NCBI GenBank assembly: GCA_963971285.1
Contig: OZ020244.1
Location: forward strand, 37,324,001 to 37,388,000
Length of the DNA: 64,000 bases
Direction: 5' to 3'
From: Astropecten irregularis
Lineage: Eukaryota; Echinodermata; Asteroidea; Paxillosida; Astropectinidae
A program made the position numbers and the translations under genes. Shown piece by piece: positions 45,064 through 55,285 of this stretch. A model generated the notes under the pieces. It had not been told where the DNA came from. It did not search any database and worked only from the letters and a program-made list of their open reading frames with translations. Each line of letters opens with the position of its first letter. Position 1 is the stretch's first letter.

Positions 45064-45827
45064 TTATTCTCAGACTACTCAGATTGAGAACACACAAACA
45101 AACTGAATTCATTATGACATAATGCCACAGCTTGACATTTTTTATTTTCAATTAACAAATTGCCAGATACCGGAAGTTATGGGCAAGCTGGCCAGATAAC
45201 ATTAACAAGATAAAATATTAGGGCACACAGTTATGCCCCCACTCTGGGTTACAGGACCCAGCCAAATAGGGCACAATAGCCCCCACTCTGGGTTACAGGA
45301 CCCAGCCAAATAGGGCACAATAGCCCCCACTCTGGGTTACAGGACCCAGTCAAATAGGGCACAATAGCCCCCACTCTGGGTTACAGGACCCAGTCACATA
45401 GGGCACAATAGCCCCCACTCTGGGTTACAGGACCCAGTCACATAGGGCACAATAGCCCCCACTCTGGGTTACAGGACCCAGCCAAATAGGGCACAATAGC
45501 CCCCACTTTGGGTAATAGCCCCATGATAGAACATTAATGCAACACCTAAACATGTACTAATAACATTTGAAATGGAACACCATTAACGAACAGTTAAACC
45601 AGACCGGCACAGGATGTTCCCCCGTTTGAACATACGGGAGGAATGGCCCCTGGTGAACCTCCAGGGAGCTATTCCAGTGCCTGCCACAGCAAATATAATC
45701 ACTTGTAATAATATTTAGAAAATGCAATGGGAACAATTACAGATGAAAGTTAAGCTTATAATTGGCTGATATTCTAGACCCCTGATAAAAAGTTTGCTTT
45801 GTCTGTCAAATTCCCGCCAGAAAATGC
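45064..45827 (-). repeat. Ngaro split direct repeat A, terminal copy
   Basis: 764 bp, matching 46,943-47,706 with no difference found by eye. Contains a 44-bp tandem array (45,222-45,525, about 6-7 units with CCCCCACTCTGGGTTACAGG) and a double hairpin near 45,615-45,675. Confidence 0.9.
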
Positions 45828-46102
45828 TTTGAGTAATAGGTCTTTAAATTATAAATGACTCAAAACCTAAACATGGAACCATTGGCATTGACATGTAAAT
45901 AAAACCATGTTACACAAGATAGTCCCCCAACTGAACTGATGGGAGGAACGTCCCTGATGAACATTCAGGGCACGGAAGAAATCAACAAAATGGACATAGC
46001 AACTTACATGTAAAATACAGAAAAACTGAATGCATGAAGTAAGCCCAGGTTTCAAAGCCCAACCCACTACTCCACCTATGGTGGTGAAGGGGTGGAGGTG
46101 GG
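45828..46102 (-). other. Ngaro 3' spacer between repeats
   Basis: 275 bp found only once in the element. Contains a second double hairpin (GTCCCCCAACTGAACTGATG, then GTCCCTGATGAACATTCAGG) resembling the one in repeat A. Confidence 0.6.
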
Positions 46103-46942
46103 ATAAAATTTCCAATTCACATACTTTATATGTATGTGACACAACAGAAGGCTGTGACAAAGTGCAGCCTGACCCACTGAACTCATAACTCCTAGGCAGC
46201 AGTGAACTTTTGGAGCTCAGCCATTGGCTAGAAGTTTAACCAACTTCTGCTCCCATTGGACCATTTACCAGGCATTGATTGGCCCTCCTTCTGCTCCACT
46301 GCATATGAATATTCATGAGTGGATCCTGTTTGTAATGCTGTGTTTGTTGCGTCATTCAAATTGGTATTATATGCCCAAACAAACAACCTAAATTCTCCTA
46401 AACTTTGACCAGAAAACACAAAACACATTCCCTAGATAAATATTAACAAATTACAAACCACAGCAACTGATACTGTTCAGGAACCAGTATCTTCCTTGAT
46501 TTTGTTCCAAAATCCTGTGTTTACAACCTATAATTTCCTGCTCTAAACATTGCTACATGAATAGCACTTCTTCTAAAATGAACAAACAACAAGGGCTTAT
46601 TTTGTATCAATTAATTTGCATTTTCCTGTACACAAGTTGCCCCACAATTCCTGTTGCAAAGTAAACAACAAACAACATCACACACCCCTGCAACCATTAC
46701 AGCCTACAAGTAGTGAATATGCATGAAGCAATAAGGCAATCCTGCAGCCTATTGGCTGACCTGGATCTTGCTGAGATACTTGCTTGCCATAGTATGTGTA
46801 CACAGTAATTACCCATGTGTGTGCATGTACAAAACACTGTTACATTGAGCACATACACACATCCTTGCACTGGCAGTTCAGAAACTGCCAGTAAGGGGAA
46901 ATTCTGCGAATAAAACATTTTATCAATTATTGATAAAATGAC
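46103..46942 (-). repeat. Ngaro split direct repeat B, internal copy
   Basis: 840 bp, same as 52,486-53,325 by eye. Ends AAAATGAC and directly abuts internal repeat A. The small ORFs at 46,228-46,428 and 46,697-46,918 are duplicated in the other copy and are not considered genes. Confidence 0.9.
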
Positions 46943-47706
46943 TTATTCTCAGACTACTCAGATTGAGAACACACAAACAAACTGAATTCATTATGACATA
47001 ATGCCACAGCTTGACATTTTTTATTTTCAATTAACAAATTGCCAGATACCGGAAGTTATGGGCAAGCTGGCCAGATAACATTAACAAGATAAAATATTAG
47101 GGCACACAGTTATGCCCCCACTCTGGGTTACAGGACCCAGCCAAATAGGGCACAATAGCCCCCACTCTGGGTTACAGGACCCAGCCAAATAGGGCACAAT
47201 AGCCCCCACTCTGGGTTACAGGACCCAGTCAAATAGGGCACAATAGCCCCCACTCTGGGTTACAGGACCCAGTCACATAGGGCACAATAGCCCCCACTCT
47301 GGGTTACAGGACCCAGTCACATAGGGCACAATAGCCCCCACTCTGGGTTACAGGACCCAGCCAAATAGGGCACAATAGCCCCCACTTTGGGTAATAGCCC
47401 CATGATAGAACATTAATGCAACACCTAAACATGTACTAATAACATTTGAAATGGAACACCATTAACGAACAGTTAAACCAGACCGGCACAGGATGTTCCC
47501 CCGTTTGAACATACGGGAGGAATGGCCCCTGGTGAACCTCCAGGGAGCTATTCCAGTGCCTGCCACAGCAAATATAATCACTTGTAATAATATTTAGAAA
47601 ATGCAATGGGAACAATTACAGATGAAAGTTAAGCTTATAATTGGCTGATATTCTAGACCCCTGATAAAAAGTTTGCTTTGTCTGTCAAATTCCCGCCAGA
47701 AAATGC
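46943..47706 (-). repeat. Ngaro split direct repeat A, internal copy
   Basis: Counterpart of 45,064-45,827, lying between the SGNH frame and internal repeat B. Confidence 0.9.
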
Positions 47707-47794
47707 CACACGCGCCAAGCGCGGCCCAAGGGAAAGACAGACACAAGTAAAATTAACCGTAACCAAATAAACCTCAACCAGGGATCCAACTTAA

Positions 47795-48366
47795 TTACAA
47801 CAGAGGAGAAAGACAAGCAACCAGATTCGACACAAAGAGCCTGATTCCATCCCTAGACAGATGCACGCCATCATATCTAAACAGCGGCATGGTGGTCCAA
47901 TGAAATTGTGGGTGATGAATGACCAAACCCCCCATCTTCCAAATCTGAGACTTGGCCCATTTGTTAATGGAACGCCGTTTTCTGTCCATAGCTGCCTGGG
48001 CTGTTGTGCCAAAGTAGAAGACCCGAGGCAGAATGTCAGACCAAACTACCTGAGTCAATGGGTACAGCGCTTTAATATCTGTCAAAAGAACAAGAATACG
48101 TTGTCGCATGCAAAATGCATTTAGGGACAATAAATCATTTGTACCAATGTGAATTATAATAACTGAAGGTTGTGGCCCAGACATTGCTGACAGCAAGGAA
48201 CGCACATCTTCAAGTTTTGCCCCACTTCGTCCATTCCAAAAGACTGCCCTGGAGATAGCAATTGGTTGTTTTGCCCATCGAATTATGGAGTCCCCGATAA
48301 TCCAAATAGGACCTGCAAATAATTGGAAGCGAAGGAATAACCACCCATAAAAAACAGGACTAATTC
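47795..48366 (-). CDS. Ngaro-encoded SGNH hydrolase domain (no own ATG)
   Basis: The frame open from 48,364 to the stop at 47,795 contains the SGNH blocks in order: IIGDSIIRW (block I, nucleophile Ser near 48,288), FWNGRSGAKL (block II Gly), IIIHIGTNDLL (block III Asn) and YDGVHLSRDG (block V Asp and His). The family hydrolyses esters of lipids or sugars; the role in a retroelement is unknown. SGNH domains are, as I recall, reported in some Ngaro and CR1 elements. No in-frame ATG precedes block I, and the frame is the same as the recombinase's but separated by TAA (48,380-48,382) and TGA (48,365-48,367). TTCCAATTATTTGCAG just before GGDS looks like a splice acceptor, so expression may need splicing or readthrough. 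Confidence 0.8.
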
Positions 48367-48379
48367 ACCAAGCCACAGT

Positions 48380-49315
48380 TTAAATACCAGGGAAATGAGA
48401 AACAGGAACTGGCCTAATATATGACAAAACTGCATCAGAACGCCAGCGACCCATACGCTGAATATCAACCGCAGGGACCCCCAACTCAAAAGCAGCACTG
48501 GCAGCCCCAATGCGGCAAGAGTGGGAGCGATAATTCAAGCCCTGTAGCCCACAAAAAGCAAGGGCCTTCTTTAATACAGCGTTGAATTGAAACCGAGTCA
48601 AAGGACTACAATCAAAGTGACAAAATAGCGGCAAAGCCACTGAAGGGCGAACATTGACATAATCCTGCAATGCATTGACTGGACATATTGCTGCATTCTG
48701 AGATCTAGTTAAGCGAACTACTTGAGCTGGGCCTACTTGGTTGGTTTTCCCACATCGAAAGGAAACTGAAACGGAATTAACAACTCCATTCAAATGACAA
48801 AACTCAATGTCAGAAATGGCCAATAGAGAAGCTTGTATTTTGCGCTTGGAATGTGCTGTGAACTCCCCAACCCGCATAAAACCGAAAAATGCACAAAGAA
48901 GAGCTGCCTTGAACAACAACTCTTCAAAATGGGAGAAACAAACATGAGGCAGTGCGTTCAACAACATAGCCAAAACTGGCAAAGATATGGGCAATCTGGT
49001 GTCCCTTGAAGGCTGATCTCTTCGACAGCCCTGGAGAAGTTTTGAAACCAAAAAATCTTTTGTTGGGTCTGGCCAACCATTGATTTTGTGGTAGAACCCA
49101 ACACCGGCAACATAAGTGGCAATTGTTGCAGGTGCAAGCCGCTTGACCGACAACCAAGCAACAAACTCCCGAATATCAAGGGGAGTAGACTGGGAAAACG
49201 TATCAGGTAGCCACCCTTTGAATTGACAAAATGCATTCCAACCTATACCATAAGTTTTCTTCGTATTGGAAGCCATGGCCATGCCTAGTAGGCGATTCAT
49301 CTCATCTTCTACCAT
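48380..49315 (-). CDS. Ngaro tyrosine recombinase
   Basis: 311 residues. An N-terminal SAM-like part (MASNTKKTYGIGWNAFCQF, PATIATYVAGVGFYH) precedes the catalytic part. Expected catalytic residues are visible: Arg148 in FGFMRVGEFT, His265 and Arg268 in RSHSCRIGAAS, Trp291 in MGRWRSDAV and nucleophile Tyr299 in LSYIRP. It would integrate the circular DNA copy without target duplication. Its start overlaps the RT-RH stop by a few bases, suggesting coupled translation or reinitiation. Intact. Confidence 0.92.
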   Translation of the reverse strand: MVEDEMNRLLGMAMASNTKKTYGIGWNAFCQFKGWLPDTFSQSTPLDIREFVAWLSVKRLAPATIATYVAGVGFYHKINGWPDPTKDFLVSKLLQGCRRDQPSRDTRLPISLPVLAMLLNALPHVCFSHFEELLFKAALLCAFFGFMRVGEFTAHSKRKIQASLLAISDIEFCHLNGVVNSVSVSFRCGKTNQVGPAQVVRLTRSQNAAICPVNALQDYVNVRPSVALPLFCHFDCSPLTRFQFNAVLKKALAFCGLQGLNYRSHSCRIGAASAAFELGVPAVDIQRMGRWRSDAVLSYIRPVPVSHFPGI

Positions 49316-50904
49316 ACTTGTGGAAGGGTTGGAAGTGGAGTCATGACCCGTTCCGCATGCGGTGCTGCCTTGAAAAATCTCTGGATCTGAAAACGTGATA
49401 AAGCGTCGGCCTGCTCATTCTGTATGCCCGGCACGTGAACTGCTTTGAACACTATATTAAATTTAAGGCAATCCAACACAAATATACGCAACAAATGCAT
49501 GATCTTGGGGCAGTGTGAAGTTTGTGAGTTAACGATATGCACCACCGCCATATTGTCCGAATGAAACCGAATCTTCCGATTGGCTAATTGGGAACCCCAA
49601 CACTTGACAGCCACTATTAAAGGAAAAAATTCCAAAAATGCGATTGACGGATTACAAGCGATCAATTCTTGAGGCCATTTACCTTGGGTCCATTTACCAT
49701 CAAAATATGCCCCAAATCCAATGCTAGCTGCTGCATCAGTAAAAAGTTCAATCGCCTCATTGGTTTCCCATGCATGGTGTAAGAAGGCTGACACACCATT
49801 GAAATTTCTTAAAAATTCCAACCACATTAATAAGTCAAGACGGGCACCCGAATTCAGGCGGACTTTGTGGTAAGGCTTTGTAAGCCCTCTAGTCAATGCA
49901 ATGACACGCCCCATGAATGCCCGGCCGGGAGCAATAGCTTTGCACAGGAAATTTAGTGAGCCTACAAGTGATTGCACCCCCACTAGGGTAATTTTAGACC
50001 TACTCAATGTCTGGTGAATTTGGTCACAAATCTGTTTCACTTTAACTGCAGGCACCCTAACTTCTTGCTTTAAAGCATCAATTTCCAAACCCAGATAAGT
50101 GATGATCTGTGTCGGGCCCATTGTCTTTTCTGATGCCAATGGGACCCCAAGTTCCGAACACATTTCTGTGAAAGTATTGAGCCATGCATTACAAGATGAC
50201 CTGGAATTGCCAACAAACAAAAAATCGTCCAGGTAATGGGTAACCAATGCAGACGGAGACAAACACCTGACTTGGTATTCTAAAAACGAACTGAACTTCT
50301 CAAACAAAGCACAGGAAATTGAGCACCCCATTGGTAAGCACTTATCAAAGTAAAATTGCCCATCAAAGGAAAACCCCAATAATTCATAATCCATGGGAGA
50401 AACAGGAAGGAGCCGAAAGGCAGATTTAATGTCAGATTTGGCTAGCCATGCATCATGCCCTGCAGACATGGTCATGCTGACAGCTGCATCAAAGGAGGCA
50501 TAATGCACTTTACACTTTTCTTTATCAATGAAGTCATTAATTGAACCCCCTTGAGGAAAAGACAAATGATGGATAAGCCTGAAGGAATTTGGCTCGTGCT
50601 TTGGCACCAAGCCAATGGGGGAACATTGTAAATTAGTGAAAGGCCGAACTGCAAAAGGCCCTGCAACACGCCCTAAATCAATTTCTTTAGCCAATTTCTC
50701 TCTCACAATATGTGGATTATGGACTGCAGACAAAAGACAATGAGAATCACGGCTTAACCGTGGACCATCATAATGAAGAGAAAAGCCCTCCCGAAAACCT
50801 GTCATCAAAATAACTGCATCATCCTGGTTAGGATAAGTGACTAACCAAGAACACAACATGTTAACTCTAATTGGTGTTGGGAGAACGAAAAGTGCTACGG
50901 ACAA
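49309..50904 (-). CDS. Ngaro reverse transcriptase-RNase H
   Basis: About 531 residues, though the true N-terminus is unclear because the frame overlaps the Gag ORF by 38 nt in another frame and its first ATG is internal. RT motifs: SPIGLVPKHEPNSFRLIHHL, WLAKSDIKSAFR (Asp158), LPMGCSISCALFEKFS and HYLDDFLFVG (Asp226-Asp227), then YLGLEID. RNase H: LFTDAAASIGFGAYF (Asp390), AFLEFFPLIVA (Glu425), RFHSDNMAVVHIVNSQTS (Asp450) and NEQADALSRFQ (Asp500). All catalytic residues are present. It should copy the element RNA into DNA. Probably expressed by frameshift or reinitiation after Gag. Confidence 0.93.
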   Translation of the reverse strand: MSVALFVLPTPIRVNMLCSWLVTYPNQDDAVILMTGFREGFSLHYDGPRLSRDSHCLLSAVHNPHIVREKLAKEIDLGRVAGPFAVRPFTNLQCSPIGLVPKHEPNSFRLIHHLSFPQGGSINDFIDKEKCKVHYASFDAAVSMTMSAGHDAWLAKSDIKSAFRLLPVSPMDYELLGFSFDGQFYFDKCLPMGCSISCALFEKFSSFLEYQVRCLSPSALVTHYLDDFLFVGNSRSSCNAWLNTFTEMCSELGVPLASEKTMGPTQIITYLGLEIDALKQEVRVPAVKVKQICDQIHQTLSRSKITLVGVQSLVGSLNFLCKAIAPGRAFMGRVIALTRGLTKPYHKVRLNSGARLDLLMWLEFLRNFNGVSAFLHHAWETNEAIELFTDAAASIGFGAYFDGKWTQGKWPQELIACNPSIAFLEFFPLIVAVKCWGSQLANRKIRFHSDNMAVVHIVNSQTSHCPKIMHLLRIFVLDCLKFNIVFKAVHVPGIQNEQADALSRFQIQRFFKAAPHAERVMTPLPTLPQVW

Positions 50905-52141
50905 CCGAGGACTGATTGCTAGTATTCATTGAAGCTTTCCCTGCATTACCAAGCTGCTCAGCTCTATTGGTAGTTTTAGTCTGGCCAGCATTACGTTTGG
51001 CCCCAACCCATGCACCAGGCCGTGACTGGGCCCCAGACCTGCAAAGCTGAGCACCATGACCAAATGCAAAACATTTACTGCACTTGTGTGTCCACTTGCA
51101 CCCCCGAAAATGGCAGCCCTTGATACCATTGAAAGCAAAACAAATATTTGCCCTTTGACCCTTGACAGCTGATGGCAATACCCCTAAACCTGAATTACCC
51201 ATATGCTGTGCTGACATCACAGGTGCAGCAGCTACTGTAAGCCACAATTCAACATCTAAGGCCCCCCAAGACCGGGAAGGTTGAATTTCCTGGGCAAGAC
51301 GAAATTGTTCGTCATACCTACGCCAACCAAAACCTGGGAATTGAAGCGCAGCCAACCGAACTGTCTCGGCATACTTTAGAAGCTCAGAAAAACGAGAGGG
51401 ATGCTTGATCAAGTAAATGGCCATAAAGGTGTGGAAGGCGGATGACCATTTGTCAATGGTATCAACCTTTTTTGTTGATGTCATTCCCGCTTGGCGCACA
51501 ACCATTTTATCCCCTTCTAATGCAAGAGTGAGCTGAGATGATGGATCAGCTCGAGACAATACGGCAGTAGCGCTGTCTTTCAGGAGCAATGACAAATCCA
51601 CATATGCCCCCTGCCAAATCTTTTCTTTGAGAGCCAAAGGAACGTGACCCCCCAATGGAGTAAAATCTGTGTGATCTAAGCCTACCCTGGGTATTGGCAT
51701 CGGTTGCGGAGACAACTGTAAGTCACCCACTTGCACTGGTACACTGACATTGACAGTAGGATTGGCACTACCACTACTAGTACTAGGCCTAGTACTACTA
51801 CTACTATTACAAGGAACAACGCATGGATCATGAAAGAGAACTCCAGTATTAGTTACATAAGACCCACTAGCAATATGATCTGTACTGGACAAAGGCCTAC
51901 CCGACTGTGCCGCTGTTGCATCCCCTCCTGGCATGGCTGGCGGACAACTCTCCGGCGCCAAACTGTCCACAGGGTCAGCATGAAAACCCGTTGCCTCATT
52001 AACAGGTCCCGCAGTCTCATTAACAGGTCCCGCAGTCACAGATGGATTAACGTTAGGCCTAATGTTAATGTTCCGCTTCGTATATTTCCTACGAACGCGA
52101 GGTGGAATCCCATCCGCTTGACGCTTCTGGCCCTGTGGCAT
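50867..52141 (-). CDS. Ngaro Gag-like protein with zinc knuckles
   Basis: 424 residues from ATG at 52,141. N-terminus basic (KRNIN, RRKY), followed by a Ser/Pro/Ala-rich low-complexity stretch with a short repeat (ETAGPVN). The central region 160-320 is conserved-looking and helical. Two Cys/His clusters follow: C334, C343, C348 and H352, then a classical CX2CX4HX4C knuckle (C354, C357, H362, C367). The C-terminus is Asn/Thr/Ser-rich. Presumed nucleic-acid-binding particle protein. It begins about 345 bp downstream of terminal repeat B. Confidence 0.85.
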   Translation of the reverse strand: MPQGQKRQADGIPPRVRRKYTKRNINIRPNVNPSVTAGPVNETAGPVNEATGFHADPVDSLAPESCPPAMPGGDATAAQSGRPLSSTDHIASGSYVTNTGVLFHDPCVVPCNSSSSTRPSTSSGSANPTVNVSVPVQVGDLQLSPQPMPIPRVGLDHTDFTPLGGHVPLALKEKIWQGAYVDLSLLLKDSATAVLSRADPSSQLTLALEGDKMVVRQAGMTSTKKVDTIDKWSSAFHTFMAIYLIKHPSRFSELLKYAETVRLAALQFPGFGWRRYDEQFRLAQEIQPSRSWGALDVELWLTVAAAPVMSAQHMGNSGLGVLPSAVKGQRANICFAFNGIKGCHFRGCKWTHKCSKCFAFGHGAQLCRSGAQSRPGAWVGAKRNAGQTKTTNRAEQLGNAGKASMNTSNQSSVVRSTFRSPNTN

Positions 52142-52485
52142 CGCGATGCTAGCACTAACGTTAAGTTAGTCCACAAACAGTAAAAGTCAGCTGTGACAGA
52201 CGCGGGTGAAGGAGGTTCAACTCCAATCCAAAGAGAAAGCAAAGTTCAAGCAGTAGCCTACCGTTAGGCGTACTAGCTGACTAGGCCTATTTAGGCCTAC
52301 AGTCTGACAGTAAAGTTCTTGAAGTTGACCACAATCCAAGGGAAACACGAGAGTAGAAGTAGCAAAAACAGTAGTACACAGATCCCAGGCAAGACCCTAA
52401 TTCAAGAACTGACTAGAACAAACACAATAAGGTCAAATGCAGAAGCAGTGGTAGTGCCAATCCCAAAAGAACAAAAATTCACAAA

Positions 52486-53325
52486 ATAAAATTTCCAATT
52501 CACATACTTTATATGTATGTGACACAACAGAAGGCTGTGACAAAGTGCAGCCTGACCCACTGAACTCATAACTCCTAGGCAGCAGTGAACTTTTGGAGCT
52601 CAGCCATTGGCTAGAAGTTTAACCAACTTCTGCTCCCATTGGACCATTTACCAGGCATTGATTGGCCCTCCTTCTGCTCCACTGCATATGAATATTCATG
52701 AGTGGATCCTGTTTGTAATGCTGTGTTTGTTGCGTCATTCAAATTGGTATTATATGCCCAAACAAACAACCTAAATTCTCCTAAACTTTGACCAGAAAAC
52801 ACAAAACACATTCCCTAGATAAATATTAACAAATTACAAACCACAGCAACTGATACTGTTCAGGAACCAGTATCTTCCTTGATTTTGTTCCAAAATCCTG
52901 TGTTTACAACCTATAATTTCCTGCTCTAAACATTGCTACATGAATAGCACTTCTTCTAAAATGAACAAACAACAAGGGCTTATTTTGTATCAATTAATTT
53001 GCATTTTCCTGTACACAAGTTGCCCCACAATTCCTGTTGCAAAGTAAACAACAAACAACATCACACACCCCTGCAACCATTACAGCCTACAAGTAGTGAA
53101 TATGCATGAAGCAATAAGGCAATCCTGCAGCCTATTGGCTGACCTGGATCTTGCTGAGATACTTGCTTGCCATAGTATGTGTACACAGTAATTACCCATG
53201 TGTGTGCATGTACAAAACACTGTTACATTGAGCACATACACACATCCTTGCACTGGCAGTTCAGAAACTGCCAGTAAGGGGAAATTCTGCGAATAAAACA
53301 TTTTATCAATTATTGATAAAATGAC
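52486..53325 (-). repeat. Ngaro split direct repeat B, terminal (5') copy
   Basis: 840 bp. As the 5' end it should hold the element promoter; no clear TATA was singled out. The end is AAAATGAC followed directly by host ATATTAGG. Confidence 0.9.
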
Positions 53326-53600
53326 ATATTAGGAGTAGAAAAGCAACCTTTAGCCTAGACAGTGCGTTTTTCACGTAGGACTATAATTACCGCGTAATAA
53401 CAAAAAATATCTAGTATTTTCCAGCATTTTTTTTTAATTGTAGCTTTCCTTTTGTCATTTATCCCCTACAACCCCCCTCCCTAGAAAAGAGCCTGATAAA
53501 TGCCACCTATCATTCTATTATTGGTGCATTATTTGATGTTACAATGTATAGTTGTTTCCACGCAGCATTGTTGTACTTTGTGAGAATACGATATGGTACC
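53326..53600. repeat. Host sequence resuming after Ngaro and foldback
   Basis: AGTAGAAAAGCAACCTTTAG and the following 80 bp match 312-390. No gene. Confidence 0.7.
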
Positions 53601-54577
53601 GTTTTTTGTTCTCCCCCTTCTCTTCGTTGATTCCCCCTTCAAAAATATTCATAATAATAATAATTCCAGATAATGGGTACTTTAGGAGGCATTCAAACAG
53701 GGACGTGCACACGACTTTACTTACCTTTTTTTTCCCTTGTTTTTGTTGTGTGTTTACGATGCTGTTATCTTTTCCAGTTACCTTTGAACATTGTTAATTT
53801 CTATGGGTTGTGACTTTAATGCAATATTATTTGTTATGTGTGTATTTGCATTTGTATGTAATTTGATCTAGTGGGATTCTGTGGGGGTTGTTATCTTCTT
53901 TCAGTCCTTTTCAGTCGGTTTTGAACATTGTAAATTTCTATGGGTTGTGACCTTAATGCAATATTATTATTTGTGTTATGTGTACTATATGCATTTGTAT
54001 GCAATTTGATCTAGTGGGGGTTCTGTCATATTAATGTTTAATTCCATTGTTTGTTCTTAATTTATGGCTTTTGATGTGGTTTATGTTACCTATAATTTAT
54101 AAGTGATTCGTCTGCTCCGTTTTTCGTTTTTGTTTTTAAATCGTTCTGTCTTTTATCTTTATAACACACTTTGGTCTTTCTATTTTATGTATTTATACTG
54201 ATTTGATGTTTTATGTTAGTTCTACTGTATATGATACTTTGCCCTGTCTTGTTTTAATTAAACTATGGAAAGTTCTTTGGTTTTATTATGATTTTTGTAT
54301 TTTGAAAATCGTTCTGTCTTTTATCTTTATAATCCACTGTGGTCTTTCTAGATATGTATTCACAATGATTTTATGTTTCATGTTACATGTAGCTCTAAAC
54401 GATATATACATTGCCTTATCTTATATAAACTACTTCAAGTTCTTTGATTTAATATATTATTTGTAATTTTGTTTATTTGCTTGTAGCAGTATATTTTTGT
54501 ACAGCGCTTTGTGGTTTTATTTTAAATGTAAGGCGCTTTATAAGTTACGGTTATTATTATTATTATTATTATTATTT
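53601..54577 (+). mobile_element. AT-rich LINE/SINE-like 3' end with (TTA)n tail
   Basis: Long T-rich noncoding sequence ending TTGTACAGCGCTTTGTGG, AAGGCGCTTTATAA and a (TTA)n tract at 54,548-54,577, a pattern typical of CR1/L2-type 3' ends. It contains internal duplications: TTCTATGGGTTGTGAC at 53,800 and 53,937, and TCGTTCTGTCTTTTATCTTT at 54,142 and 54,309. It is absent from the paralogous block at 390-470, so it probably inserted after duplication. No RT recognised. Confidence 0.45.
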
Positions 54578-54948
54578 TCTATCTATCATATCCTCGAAAC
54601 CAATGAACTAAAAATTGACATATGTTGATATTGAGAGCAATCTCTGACTTCTATCAAAATATAGAGAGTAAAAAAGAATGTCTCTATTGACCGGTGGGAG
54701 ACCAAATGTTAACTTTCAGACGCTAACCTGTCTTCCTATTATGCAATTTATAAAAATAATAAGAACAAAATAAACAAATTGAAATTGAGGAGAATAATTT
54801 CTCCCACCTGAGAATATTTTTTTCTCGATCATGGTCTGTACATTTTGTTTTCTCTTCCACTTGTTATTTTTTTCCTCCCACAGGAATTAGTTCCCCTGGT
54901 TGGGAATCTTGTATTCAGGGACTGAAACAAACGATCAGTCGGGTTTAA

Positions 54949-55285
54949 AGGTAGAATCATACTTTGGTTTTTGTGTCAAAGAAGTACAGATTCATGAGCA
55001 AAAATATCAAGGAAGATACAGTCACAGTCATCTGTGAAAATTTCAATTCCATACGGTGCCCACTTTTTGAGAAAATCATCAAAAACAGCCACAGTATTTC
55101 TTAAATCTTTTCTCTTTTATTTTTGATCTTTTAAAAGATCCACAAGATTTTTGGTCATTGTTCTACTCATTTCTGGATAAATACACCATTTCAGGCGGAA
55201 ACATTTTAACGGTATGTTTCTTCATCATCTTCATACCCTAAACCTTATACGTAAATCTGTGAACATTTCTGTTCTGTCTCCCCTG
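54949..55285. mobile_element. TTAA MITE, second copy
   Basis: Starts after TTAA (54,945-54,948) with AGGTAGAATCATACTTTGG. Its interior is the reverse complement of 1,336-1,690 (shared TTTTGATCTTTTAAAAGATC). The other end is degraded. Confidence 0.6.

Larger units (their letters stand above)
45064..53325 (-). mobile_element. Full-length Ngaro-like tyrosine-recombinase retrotransposon
   Basis: 8,262 bp, minus strand. Structure in transcription order: terminal B (52,486-53,325), ORFs, internal A (47,706-46,943) joined to internal B (46,942-46,103), 275-bp spacer, terminal A (45,827-45,064). This is the split-direct-repeat layout of Ngaro/PAT elements, in which the internal junction equals the junction of the two outer ends (ATGAC|TTATT), as expected for a circular intermediate. 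No target duplication is seen, as expected for recombinase insertion. ORFs encode Gag, RT-RNase H, tyrosine recombinase and SGNH hydrolase. No methyltransferase (a DIRS1 feature) is present. Open ORFs and repeats identical by eye indicate a very recent insertion. Confidence 0.9.

Noticed and set aside
46228..46918. Small ORFs in Ngaro repeat B (66 and 73 residues)
   Set aside because: They recur in the other B copy because the repeat is identical, have no domain, and lie in the presumed promoter/UTR region.
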